Assembly (NCBI RefSeq): GCF_900103215.1
Contig: NZ_FNGV01000003.1
Span: 186,001 to 250,000 of the forward strand
Length of the DNA stretch: 64,000 nt
Origin: Kriegella aquimaris
GTDB taxonomy: Bacteria; Bacteroidota; Bacteroidia; Flavobacteriales; Flavobacteriaceae
Reading direction: 5' to 3'
Made by a program: the position numbers and the translations under genes. Below, piece after piece: positions 27,130-35,486 of this stretch. Positions within the stretch are counted from its first letter, which is position 1. Every line of letters starts with the position of its first letter. The notes beneath the pieces are model-generated. The model searched no databases. It was not told where the DNA came from and saw nothing but the letters and a program-made list of their open reading frames with translations.

Positions 27130-27711
27130 TTAATTGGTCAGTACGATGCTATTTTTATCTATAATCTTTCTAAGATTAATAAGGGCATATCTCATTCTTC
27201 CAAGTGCCGTGTTAATGCTAACACCTGTGTTTTCCGAAATTTCTTTGAAACTCATATCCTTGTAGATACGCATAACCAATACTTCTTTTTGATCTTCTGG
27301 CAATTCTTCGATAAGGTGCTTAAGATCTTCTGTAATTTGGTCCTTTATAATTTGCTTTTCGGCATTCAACTTATCATCACCTATAACTGAAAAGATATTA
27401 AAATCGTCACTTCCCTCGAATTTGGGCATTCTTTTGTTTCTTCTGAAATGATCGATTATAAGATTGTGCGCAATTCGCATTACCCAAGGTAGAAATTTAC
27501 CTTCTTCACTATAAGTACCTTTTTTTAGCGTTTTGATAACTTTAATAAAAGTATCCTGGAAAATATCTTCCGTAACATCCCTATCCAAAACTTTTGAGTA
27601 TATAAAGCTTGTAATTCGTTGGTTATGACGGTTGATCAGAATTTCAAGAGATTTTTCGTCTCCACTGATATAATCTCTTACTAATACTGAGTCTTCAATT
27701 TGTAGTTCCAT
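27130..27711 (-). CDS. ECF sigma-70 family factor (copy A)
   Basis: A 193-residue sigma factor. Region 2 spans residues ~20-90 (YISGDEKSLEILINRHNQRI, DIFQDTFIKVIKTL, FLPWVMRIAHNLIIDHFRR). Region 4 spans ~130-185 (LPEDQKEVLVMRIYKDMSFKEISENTGVSINTALGRMRYAL). It is about 75% identical by eye to the sigma factor at 28444-29025 and the two clearly arose by duplication. No FecR-type anti-sigma gene is adjacent. The 47-residue ORF downstream is the only companion. A 7-bp perfect hairpin (27743-27760) lies ~32 bases upstream of the start. Confidence 0.92.
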   Translation of the reverse strand: MELQIEDSVLVRDYISGDEKSLEILINRHNQRITSFIYSKVLDRDVTEDIFQDTFIKVIKTLKKGTYSEEGKFLPWVMRIAHNLIIDHFRRNKRMPKFEGSDDFNIFSVIGDDKLNAEKQIIKDQITEDLKHLIEELPEDQKEVLVMRIYKDMSFKEISENTGVSINTALGRMRYALINLRKIIDKNSIVLTN

Positions 27712-28223
27712 GCCGATTACTTTTTTTTTGGTTAAGATTAAGGCTTACTTTTTAGTAAGCTGATTTAAGTTGTTAGATTTATTTTTAAGCGATTAATTAG
27801 CTTTGTTTTCTTAATTATGATCTAAAACTAGATAAAAGGGGGTGACAGAAAAAAAGTATGTTGTCAAACAGCTACTTTTTGATGTGAAACCATCATTTTC
27901 CATTTTTGTCAACAATAAATCAAGTTTTTATGTGTTGCAGTTCAAATTTGATGTGATAAAGAAGCAAACCTCCTTTATTAATTGATAAGTAGCGTGATTT
28001 TCAAAATTCATTAAAGAGCACAAAAACTGGAGCACCTGTGATTATAGCAGAATTTTTAGTATTTATATTGTAAGGTTTTACCAATAAATGAAAGTAGGGC
28101 AACTAAAAAGAAGAGAAGAAAAGACCCTAAAAGGTTTGCAACCTGCCCACAATACACTCCATTAAAACAAAAAACCTCAAAATACCAATGATTTTGAGGC
28201 TATATTAAAAGAACTGGGTTTAA
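27712..28223. other. Intergenic promoter region between the two sigma cassettes
   Basis: About 510 bases. It holds a hairpin GCTTACT-TTTT-AGTAAGC (27743-27760) in the leader of sigma copy A, and a 10-base direct repeat TTTGATGTGA at 27878 and 27947. The terminator of the second cassette (28175-28199) is at the far end. No ORF beyond chance was seen. The length and repeats suggest regulated expression of sigma copy A. Confidence 0.4.
28175..28199 (-). terminator. Terminator of the second sigma cassette
   Basis: A perfect 9-bp stem CCTCAAAAT/ATTTTGAGG with a 7-base loop. Read on the minus strand it is followed by TTTTTTG, directly after the small ORF ending at 28224. Confidence 0.8.
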
Positions 28224-28367
28224 CTAATTCAAATTACTTTCGAACTTGTGTCCTTTTATTTGCGTTATTTTTAAAGACTTTGAATAGTTCAATAAAAATT
28301 GAATGGTTTCAGACTTGGTCTTAATAAGTTCATTTTTTTCTGAATTCTTAATGTAAATTTCTTCCAT
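28224..28367 (-). CDS. 47-residue small protein downstream of sigma factor (copy B)
   Basis: A paralogue of the ORF at 26913-27056: same length, starting MEEIYIKNSEKN and sharing the core TETIQFLLNYSKSL, ending FESNLN. The shared region predicts one helix with hydrophobic positions I-F-L-L-Y. It lies 76 bases after the sigma stop and just before a terminator, so it ends the transcript. It could be an anti-sigma peptide, a translation-coupled regulator, or an unrelated small protein; nothing in the sequence decides this. Confidence 0.65.
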   Translation of the reverse strand: MEEIYIKNSEKNELIKTKSETIQFLLNYSKSLKITQIKGHKFESNLN

Positions 28368-28443
28368 AATAATTAGTTCAGTGTTGTTTGGCTAAATAAC
28401 GCCACTAAAGCAGAAGAAGTCAATACGTTCGGTATACCGTCAA

Positions 28444-29025
28444 TTAATTCGTTAAAACAATATTATTTTGATCAATTATCTTTCTGAGGTTGATTAGTGC
28501 ATAACGCATCCTACCCAGCGCCGTATTAATGCTGACCCCTGTATTTTCTGAAATTTCCTTAAAACTCATATCTCTATAGATCCGCATCATTAGAACATCT
28601 TTCTGATCTTGGGGAAGTTCTGCAATCAGCACACCCAAGTCAGTATCAATTTGATTTTTTATAATTTGTCCTTCAACATTCAATTGCTCGTCACTCATAA
28701 TAGAAAAAATATTAAAGCTTTCGTTTCCATGAAACATAGGCATTCTATTACTTTTTCTAAAGTGATCTATAATTAGGTTATGGGCTATGCGCATTACCCA
28801 AGGAAGAAACTTACCTTCTTCACTATATGTTCCCCTTTTTAAAGTTCGAATGACTTTAATAAAGGTATCTTGAAAAATATCTTCTGTAATGGTTCGATCA
28901 TTGACTTTAGAATAGATAAAACAACTTATTCGCTGATTATGCCGCTCAATCAATGTTTCCAGAGCCTTTTCGTCTCCGTTAATATATTTCTTAATAAGTA
29001 AGGAATCGTCTACCTGTGCTTCCAT
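28444..29025 (-). CDS. ECF sigma-70 family factor (copy B)
   Basis: A 193-residue paralogue of sigma copy A with identical length. Region 2 includes DIFQDTFIKVIRTLKRG and FLPWVMRIAHNLIIDHFR; region 4 includes LPQDQKDVLMMRIYRDMSFKEISENTGVSINTALG. Region 4 recognition helices are essentially identical between copies, so both should bind similar -35 elements, while residues ~95-135 differ. The leader carries a 6-bp perfect hairpin CTGATA-GT-TATCAG (29064-29077), about 39 bases from the start. It is divergent from uvrA. Confidence 0.92.
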   Translation of the reverse strand: MEAQVDDSLLIKKYINGDEKALETLIERHNQRISCFIYSKVNDRTITEDIFQDTFIKVIRTLKRGTYSEEGKFLPWVMRIAHNLIIDHFRKSNRMPMFHGNESFNIFSIMSDEQLNVEGQIIKNQIDTDLGVLIAELPQDQKDVLMMRIYRDMSFKEISENTGVSINTALGRMRYALINLRKIIDQNNIVLTN

Positions 29026-29264
29026 ATCAATTACTTTTTGGTTAAAACTAGTGTTCTCTTATCCTGATAGTTATCAGAAGTAGAGGTTCTTGGGGTTAAA
29101 ATCTAATTTTTAAAAAGTAATTGTATATGCTATAGGCCTTTAGGATTTAGTGTTTAATAGAATTCAAATATAGAAAAAATTAAATGGTATCAAAAAAATT
29201 GTGATGCCATACACACAATATTAATGCCATCTATACATTTTTCGTTATTGAAATGTACATATTG

Positions 29265-29272
29265 TATCTTTG
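29265..29272 (+). promoter_or_regulatory. -7 box (TATCTTTG) of uvrA
   Basis: TATCTTTG matches TAnnTTTG exactly, 18 bases before the ATG at 29290, implying a very short leader. A TTG lies at 29248-29250, closer than the usual spacer. This also argues against the upstream in-frame ATG at 29224. Confidence 0.5.
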
Positions 29273-29289
29273 CCAACTTAAATACGAGT

Positions 29290-32076
29290 ATGTCGACGAT
29301 TCTAGATGTTAACCCCAAAGAAAATATTATTATCAAAGGTGCCAATCTGCACAATTTGAAGAATATAGACGTGGTTATTCCGCGAAATAAGCTTGTTGTA
29401 ATTACCGGACTTTCGGGTTCGGGTAAGTCTAGTCTTGCTTTTGACACATTATACGCAGAAGGACAACGAAGGTATGTTGAGAGCTTATCATCATACGCAA
29501 GACAGTTTTTGGGGAAACTCGACAAACCAAAGGTTGACTATATTAAAGGTATAGCTCCCGCCATTGCCATAGAACAAAAAGTAAATTCGACCAATCCTCG
29601 CTCTACAGTAGGCACCACAACCGAAATTTACGACTACTTAAAACTTCTTTATGCCCGTATCGGAAAGACAATTAGCCCGATTTCAGGTGAAGAGGTGAAG
29701 AAGCATACCGTAACCGACGTTATAAATTATATCAAAACCTACGATCAGGAAACTAAATTATTGCTGTTGGCGCCTATTATCGTCAAGAAAGAAAGAGATC
29801 CCTTCAAAACCTTGCAGTTATTCTCTAAACAAGGATACGCCAGAATAAAATATAAAGGAGAGGTGTTGCGTATCGATGCTGCTCCAGAAAATATAGGTAG
29901 GGAGTTTTATCTCGTAGTCGATCGGATTATTACAAAAAACGATGAAGACTTTTATAATAGGTTGGCCAATGCGGTGGATACTGCTTTCTTTGAGGGCAAA
30001 GGTGAATGTATTATTGAGGATTTGAAAACCGAAAAACAGGTGCCTTTTAGTAATAATTTCGAGTTGGATGGAATGCAATTCCTTGAACCGAATGTTCATT
30101 TATTCAGCTTTAATAATCCCTATGGGGCATGTCCTAAATGTGAAGGGTACGGAGATGTCATAGGTATCGACGAAGACCTTGTCATACCAAATACTGCACT
30201 TTCTGTTTATGAGAACGCCGTATTTCCATGGCGGGGCGAAAGTATGGGTTGGTACAGGGACCAACTCGTGAATTCGGCTTACAAATTTGATTTTCCGATT
30301 CACAAACCTTGGTTTGAGCTTTCAGATGCACAAAAACAATTGGTTTGGGAAGGTAATGATCACTTTATTGGGTTGCACAATTTCTTTGGAATGCTCGAAG
30401 AGAAAAGTTACAAAATACAGAACAGGGTAATGCTTTCCCGATATCGCGGAAAGACTAAATGTAATGTATGTAAAGGCAAACGTTTACGAAAAGAAACCGA
30501 TTATGTAAAGGTTGGGGGTGAATCGATTTCTGGTCTCGTCGAACTTCCTATTTCCGATCTCACTACTTTCTTTAATGCACTCGTTCTAGAGAAACATGAC
30601 GGGCAAATAGCCTCTCGTCTACTTAAGGAAATTATAACCCGCTTAGGGTTCTTAAACAATGTAGGGTTAAATTACCTCACACTGAACAGAAAATCAAATA
30701 CCTTGTCCGGGGGTGAAAGTCAACGTATCAATTTAGCCACTTCTTTGGGCAGTAGCCTTGTTGGTTCGATGTATATACTTGACGAACCCAGTATAGGTTT
30801 GCATCCAAAAGACACCGAAAACCTCATCGAAGTATTAAAATCACTTCGCGATTTGGGAAATACGGTAATTGTGGTTGAACACGACGAAGATATTATGAAA
30901 GCTGCCGATGAAGTAATAGACATTGGCCCTGAGGCCGGCACCCATGGCGGTGAAGTCGTTGCACACGGTACCCTTGACGAAATCTTATTGTCTTCTTCAT
31001 TGACTGCCAGTTATTTGAATGGCACTAAAGAAATTGAAATACCAAAAAAACGCCGTACTTCACAACAATTTATTGAAATAAAAGGAGCACGAGAAAATAA
31101 CCTCAAAAATATTGATGTCACTTTTCCCTTAAATATGCTCACTGTTGTCACTGGAGTTTCGGGGAGTGGAAAAAGCACCCTGGTAAAAAAATTGTTATAT
31201 CCTATCATTCTTAAAAAAGTTGGAGGTTACGGTGAAAAAGCTGGGCAATATACTTCTGTAGAAGGAAAATATCAGTCTATCAAACATGTTGAATTTGTTG
31301 ACCAAAATCCTATTGGACGGTCATCACGATCGAACCCTGTCACTTATATCAAGGCCTATGACGACATTCGGAATTTGTTTGCTTCACAAAAGCTAAGTAA
31401 AATCAGGGGCTATCAGGCTAAGCATTTTTCTTTTAATGTGGATGGGGGTCGCTGTGAAAAATGTAAAGGAGAAGGCGAAATAACGGTGGAAATGCAGTTC
31501 ATGGCCGACGTTCATCTTGAATGTGAAACATGCGGAGGTAAACGTTTTAAGAAAGAAGTACTTGAGGTAAAGTTTGAAGATGCATCTATCGACAATGTGC
31601 TCAACATGACCATAGACGATGCTATTGCCTTCTTTGAATTGCATAGTCAAACCAGAATTACCAACAAATTGAAGCCATTACAAGATGTCGGTTTGGGCTA
31701 TGTCACTTTAGGGCAGTCATCCTCTACCCTATCGGGCGGCGAAGCGCAACGTATCAAGTTGGCTTCCTTCTTGGTCAAAGGCACCACTAAGGATAAAGCT
31801 TTGTTCATTTTTGATGAACCTACAACGGGACTCCATTTTCACGATATCAAAAAATTATTAAAGTCGTTCGATGCCCTTATTTCAAAAGGACATTCAATTG
31901 TCGTGATCGAGCATAATATAGAACTTATTAAATGTGCCGATTATATTATCGACCTTGGTCTCGAAGGAGGAGCGACTGGTGGGCAGCTTATTGTTCAAGG
32001 CACTCCAGAAGAAATAATAAAGAATAAAATTTCACATACTGCACGCTATTTAAAGGAAAAATTATTGGCCCGCTAG
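29290..32076 (+). CDS. uvrA: UvrA, excinuclease ABC subunit A
   Basis: A 928-residue damage-recognition ATPase of nucleotide excision repair. Two ABC-type ATPase halves: Walker [10 protein letters not shown] near residue 44 and GVSGSGKST later. ABC signatures are LSGGESQR and LSGGEAQR, and Walker B motifs are [11 protein letters not shown] and [11 protein letters not shown]. Zinc-finger cysteines are at [16 protein letters not shown] and [17 protein letters not shown]. The length is the family norm (~940). The start at 29290 ([12 protein letters not shown]) was chosen because homologues begin near there and a promoter box precedes it by 18 bases. Single-gene unit. Confidence 0.97.
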   Translation: MSTILDVNPKENIIIKGANLHNLKNIDVVIPRNKLVVITGLSGSGKSSLAFDTLYAEGQRRYVESLSSYARQFLGKLDKPKVDYIKGIAPAIAIEQKVNSTNPRSTVGTTTEIYDYLKLLYARIGKTISPISGEEVKKHTVTDVINYIKTYDQETKLLLLAPIIVKKERDPFKTLQLFSKQGYARIKYKGEVLRIDAAPENIGREFYLVVDRIITKNDEDFYNRLANAVDTAFFEGKGECIIEDLKTEKQVPFSNNFELDGMQFLEPNVHLFSFNNPYGACPKCEGYGDVIGIDEDLVIPNTALSVYENAVFPWRGESMGWYRDQLVNSAYKFDFPIHKPWFELSDAQKQLVWEGNDHFIGLHNFFGMLEEKSYKIQNRVMLSRYRGKTKCNVCKGKRLRKETDYVKVGGESISGLVELPISDLTTFFNALVLEKHDGQIASRLLKEIITRLGFLNNVGLNYLTLNRKSNTLSGGESQRINLATSLGSSLVGSMYILDEPSIGLHPKDTENLIEVLKSLRDLGNTVIVVEHDEDIMKAADEVIDIGPEAGTHGGEVVAHGTLDEILLSSSLTASYLNGTKEIEIPKKRRTSQQFIEIKGARENNLKNIDVTFPLNMLTVVTGVSGSGKSTLVKKLLYPIILKKVGGYGEKAGQYTSVEGKYQSIKHVEFVDQNPIGRSSRSNPVTYIKAYDDIRNLFASQKLSKIRGYQAKHFSFNVDGGRCEKCKGEGEITVEMQFMADVHLECETCGGKRFKKEVLEVKFEDASIDNVLNMTIDDAIAFFELHSQTRITNKLKPLQDVGLGYVTLGQSSSTLSGGEAQRIKLASFLVKGTTKDKALFIFDEPTTGLHFHDIKKLLKSFDALISKGHSIVVIEHNIELIKCADYIIDLGLEGGATGGQLIVQGTPEEIIKNKISHTARYLKEKLLAR

Positions 32077-32251
32077 GGCTTATTGTTTTTAACCGTATAG
32101 GAATTTATCCGATAAAAAGTAATAGTAATTTTTGACTTTAGCAAGGTGGATTTCACTACTACCAAAGGATAAACTACATCTTCTGGAAACTCAATGCTTC
32201 CTTAAAATAATTTATATTTAATTGAATATCAGTATATTATAATATTATTTA

Positions 32252-32259
32252 TATTTTTG
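32252..32259 (+). promoter_or_regulatory. Possible -7 box (TATTTTTG) of the Ser/Arg-rich protein gene
   Basis: TATTTTTG matches TAnnTTTG, 66 bases before the ATG at 32326, in a very AT-rich region; no well-spaced -33 TTG. Confidence 0.3.
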
Positions 32260-32325
32260 GCACGCTGTTTGGTATATACTTCACGAATGTAAATAGTTGC
32301 ATTCAGGAACATAAAACCTTATATC

Positions 32326-33609
32326 ATGAGAAATTTAATACTCCTCTTTACAGCGCTAGTTTTTGGTACCGCAAGTACCATGGCCGTAAATACTGAAGAT
32401 AAGGCTGCGGAACGCAATACTTATAGATATAATAACAACGCTTTCATTTTTATTGAGAATGATGTAACATTTTCCGTATTTCCTGACGGTGAGTTTGACT
32501 TCTATATCGACAACTACATAAATGGTCGTCGCAACAAAATTACATTCAATTCAGGTTTTGATTATAGTCCTTATGCGCAATATGATGATTATGGCGCGGT
32601 AATCCAGGTAGAGAATATCCCGGTTTATTATGACTATTATGGACGCGTATCACAAATCGGTGAAGTTCAAATATCATATCGAAATGGAAGAGTCTTTCGA
32701 TTGGGCGGTATGCATGTCTTTTATAATCATAACGGCATTTATGACCACCATACAGGATATATAAATGTATATAATAGACATTATGTTTATAGACCATTTC
32801 ATAGGTTTTTCTTAAGACCGGCTTTAGGTTTCTCACTTGTATTCAACAGCCCTTACAGAAGATATTACAGCCCGGTAAGATATACCTATTACCAGCCCTA
32901 TAGGCATAATTATAGGAAGGCTTACGCCAAAGTAGGTAAAATACATAAATACAATAGTCCTCGTCGTGAAAGAACCTCAATATATCGCAATGATAAAAGA
33001 GTAACGACACGTAGCAATGGAGTGCGCAGCAATAGAGCCGTTACTCAACGAAGCACTGTAAAAAATTCAAATAGGAATGTAGTGCGTAACAATGCCAAAA
33101 CTTCTGATTTGAGAAGCAGAACAAGTAGGAGTACAAACCAGTCGGGAAGAACAGTACGCAGCAGTACCATTCGAAAGTCGAATACCCCTTCGGGCAGAAC
33201 GATTACAAAAAGAGAAGTAAGTAATTCTTCTCCTAAAGGAAGAACGGTAACAAGAAGTACGACTACTATAAAAAGACCTGTAAATAATAACTCGGTAAGA
33301 AGTGCATCAAGAAAGCCACGAACGGTCTCGAAGACCCCTAGTTCAAGAACAACAAGAAGCAATGCTGTTTCAAGTAGAAGTTCTGATAGACGATTTGTAA
33401 GTAATACGCCAAAACAAAATCGTAGCGTTTTTACAAAAAGTTCGTCTTCAAGAGGTTCATCGGCAAAAAGTTCAGTAAGCCGGGCTCCTAGCAGAAGTAA
33501 AAGTATATCAACAAGAAGTACTTCAAGGAATTCAGTAAGCAAGGCCCCGGCAAGAAGTAGTAGAAGTTCAAGTAGCACATCGGTTGCTAGAAGTTCTAGA
33601 AGAAATTAA
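32326..33609 (+). CDS. Secreted protein with Tyr-rich N-half and Ser/Arg/Thr-rich tail
   Basis: A 427-residue exported protein (signal LILLFTALVFGTASTMA). Residues ~30-210 are rich in Tyr, Asn and His with repeated beta-hairpin-like segments (YYDYYGRVSQIGEV, YNHNGIYDHHTGY, RYYSPVRYTYYQPYR). Residues ~215-427 are low-complexity, built of Ser, Arg, Thr and Lys (for example RSSRSSSSTSVARSSRRN), with very high positive charge and no acidic stretches. No family was recognised for the tail. It could bind polyanions such as surface polysaccharide or DNA, or be a disordered matrix protein. A terminator follows 31 bases after the stop. Confidence 0.75.
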   Translation: MRNLILLFTALVFGTASTMAVNTEDKAAERNTYRYNNNAFIFIENDVTFSVFPDGEFDFYIDNYINGRRNKITFNSGFDYSPYAQYDDYGAVIQVENIPVYYDYYGRVSQIGEVQISYRNGRVFRLGGMHVFYNHNGIYDHHTGYINVYNRHYVYRPFHRFFLRPALGFSLVFNSPYRRYYSPVRYTYYQPYRHNYRKAYAKVGKIHKYNSPRRERTSIYRNDKRVTTRSNGVRSNRAVTQRSTVKNSNRNVVRNNAKTSDLRSRTSRSTNQSGRTVRSSTIRKSNTPSGRTITKREVSNSSPKGRTVTRSTTTIKRPVNNNSVRSASRKPRTVSKTPSSRTTRSNAVSSRSSDRRFVSNTPKQNRSVFTKSSSSRGSSAKSSVSRAPSRSKSISTRSTSRNSVSKAPARSSRSSSSTSVARSSRRN

Positions 33610-33639
33610 AAATAGTTTTTAGGTTGGTTAGTTGTTTAG

Positions 33640-33667
33640 CCCCGTAGTGGATTCGTCTACTGCGGGG
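33640..33667 (+). terminator. Terminator after the Ser/Arg-rich gene
   Basis: An 11-bp stem with two G-T pairs (CCCCGTAGTGG/CTACTGCGGGG) and a 6-base loop, followed by TTTTAACTTTT. Confidence 0.8.
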
Positions 33668-33926
33668 TTTTAACTTTTGTAGTAAAAGGTATTAAACATA
33701 AGTGCACATTGCTCCCAACGTATTAATAATTAAAGCACGGGTCTTAGTCCGTCTTTCACATATGAAATGTTTCAATTCCCCTAAAAACTTTTGACATTAA
33801 CGATTTTTCTTAATAAAATGTTAACCAAAATGGCGTTTCAGCGAATATTCTGTTAATAAGGAATATCAAGATAGAGTACATGCCGACGTTTTGCGTACTT
33901 ATCTAAACCCTAAATTTTTACAGAAA
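33668..33926. other. Upstream region of the beta-propeller lipoprotein
   Basis: About 260 AT-rich bases with no gene. An ATG at 33891 is in frame, but the lipoprotein signal begins at 33927. Confidence 0.3.
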
Positions 33927-35267
33927 ATGAAAAGAACAACACTACTGGTGGCATTGCTATTGCCACTATTCGCATTTAATGGCTGTGTGAATGATTTGGT
34001 CAATGAAAAACCGAAAGAAGAATCCGTTATAGAAGAAAATTCCAATGATGATGATGATGGTACAGAAACTGAAAACCCAGACGATGAAGACACTTCGGAA
34101 CCCGTCGATATCTCTGAAGAACTTGTTGCTAATGATCTAGCTCCGCATCCTATGCAAGATGTTGCAAAACCAGCTTACCTCGATACCATCATCGACCCTT
34201 CGTTCGGCACCGTCATCAGAAGAATTTCTGATGCTGGCAATGGTAATATCATAAAGCCCATGTACAGTACCATTCAAGCTTGGAATGCCGATGAAAGCTA
34301 TATGATTCTTTATGATCAATCGAACGGGGTACACCAACTATTGAACGGGATGGATTACACCTTCATACGCAATCTTGAAGATGTGGTTCCTGATGATATC
34401 GAACAGATTTTCTGGGATTTTAATGATCCCGACATTTTCTTTTATTTAGATAGAGTTACTGCAGACCTAATCAAATATGCTGTTAGTACTAAAAATAAAG
34501 ACATTCTCACGAACATTAAAGCATTGACAGGATGTAATGGAAATTTGGGCTCGGGAAATGATGTACAAATGATGTCGTGGGATTCAGATGTAATTGGGCT
34601 TCGCTGCGACAATGACACTGTATATTATTATCGAATCTCAACCAATGAAATTACAGAATTCGATATTTCCGAGGTTGACTACACAGCCCCTATGCCTGCC
34701 CCTAGCGGCGAACGTTTTTACCATAGTCAAAGTGTTTACAGTACCGATGGCAAGAAAGTTCTTGATCTTAATGAGAAAAAAACCGAACACTCTTGCTTGG
34801 GTAAATTTGTTGACGGCACAGATGCTCATTTTACCGTAGCCTTCGGCGAAGGACCTCAGGGCGGTTGCTTGGGAAATATCATTGCCCATGATTTAGTTAC
34901 TGGTGAATGTTTTCCCATAATTAGCGAAGCCCAAGGTTATGATTACCCGAAAACCGGGACACACATTTCCGCGGTGTCGCATAAAAATCCCGGTTGGGTG
35001 GCTGCCTCAATGGTAGGCTATGAAGAAGATGGACATAAACTTTTGGATCAAGAACTGGTTTTAGCCCGGGTGGAAAAAGGTAATACCGAAGTCTATAGAA
35101 TCGGTCACCATAGGGCCGACGAAAATGAATTCCCTTATTGGGGCGAGCCTCATGCAGTAATTAGCCCCTCTGCGACCAGAGTACTTTTTGGATCAGACTG
35201 GAGCGGTTCAGATGATGGTAAATCAGTAGATTCATATGTGGTTGAATTACCTTCCTTCAATAAATAA
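33927..35267 (+). CDS. Beta-propeller lipoprotein (oligogalacturonate-lyase-like fold)
   Basis: About 446 residues from the ATG at 33927 (MKRTTLLVALLLPLFAFNGC), with a lipobox FNGC and then a strongly acidic linker (EENSNDDDDGTETENPDDEDTS shortened here) typical of surface lipoproteins. The remainder is beta-propeller-like: QAWNADESYMILYDQ, QIFWDFNDPDIFFYLD, and a late GEPHAVISPSATRVLFGSDW. That last pattern (a His-bearing SP..R.LF.SDW blade) is seen in PL22-like oligogalacturonate lyases and related PUL proteins. It is convergent with susD and probably serves the same locus. Activity is not certain. Confidence 0.65.
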   Translation: MKRTTLLVALLLPLFAFNGCVNDLVNEKPKEESVIEENSNDDDDGTETENPDDEDTSEPVDISEELVANDLAPHPMQDVAKPAYLDTIIDPSFGTVIRRISDAGNGNIIKPMYSTIQAWNADESYMILYDQSNGVHQLLNGMDYTFIRNLEDVVPDDIEQIFWDFNDPDIFFYLDRVTADLIKYAVSTKNKDILTNIKALTGCNGNLGSGNDVQMMSWDSDVIGLRCDNDTVYYYRISTNEITEFDISEVDYTAPMPAPSGERFYHSQSVYSTDGKKVLDLNEKKTEHSCLGKFVDGTDAHFTVAFGEGPQGGCLGNIIAHDLVTGECFPIISEAQGYDYPKTGTHISAVSHKNPGWVAASMVGYEEDGHKLLDQELVLARVEKGNTEVYRIGHHRADENEFPYWGEPHAVISPSATRVLFGSDWSGSDDGKSVDSYVVELPSFNK

Positions 35268-35298
35268 AGACATCCCTAAATTTTCCATGCTATGGGGT

Positions 35299-35327
35299 AA
35301 TGGGTCGGACGATATGTGCGGCCCATT
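35299..35327 (+). terminator. Terminator after the beta-propeller lipoprotein gene
   Basis: An 8-bp stem AATGGGTC/GGCCCATT (one G-T pair), 13-base loop, followed by ATTTTTTTT. Confidence 0.75.
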
Positions 35328-35420
35328 ATTTTTTTACAATACTATTTTCTTTATTTACAATGTCTTATAAGCTCGTGTTTAAATTGAATTTCCTAAACGC
35401 ATTAAAGAAACTTTAAAATA

Positions 35421-35450
35421 AAAGACTCCGACCAATAGGTCGGAGTCTTT
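35421..35450. terminator. Strong bidirectional terminator below susD
   Basis: A perfect 13-bp stem AAAGACTCCGACC/GGTCGGAGTCTTT with a 4-base loop AATA. It sits 37 bases after the SusD stop on the minus strand, and backs up the plus-strand terminator at 35299. Confidence 0.88.
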
Positions 35451-35486
35451 GTTATCCAAACAAACTCAAAAACCAGTATTTATTAA

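Noticed and set aside
29224-29289. Upstream ATG of uvrA
   Set aside because: The -7 box at 29265-29272 lies inside this extension, so the ATG at 29290 is the real start.
33045-33578. Long Leu-rich antisense ORF in the Ser/Arg-rich gene
   Set aside because: Complement of AGN/AGA-rich codons gives Leu/Val repeats; no start context or homology.
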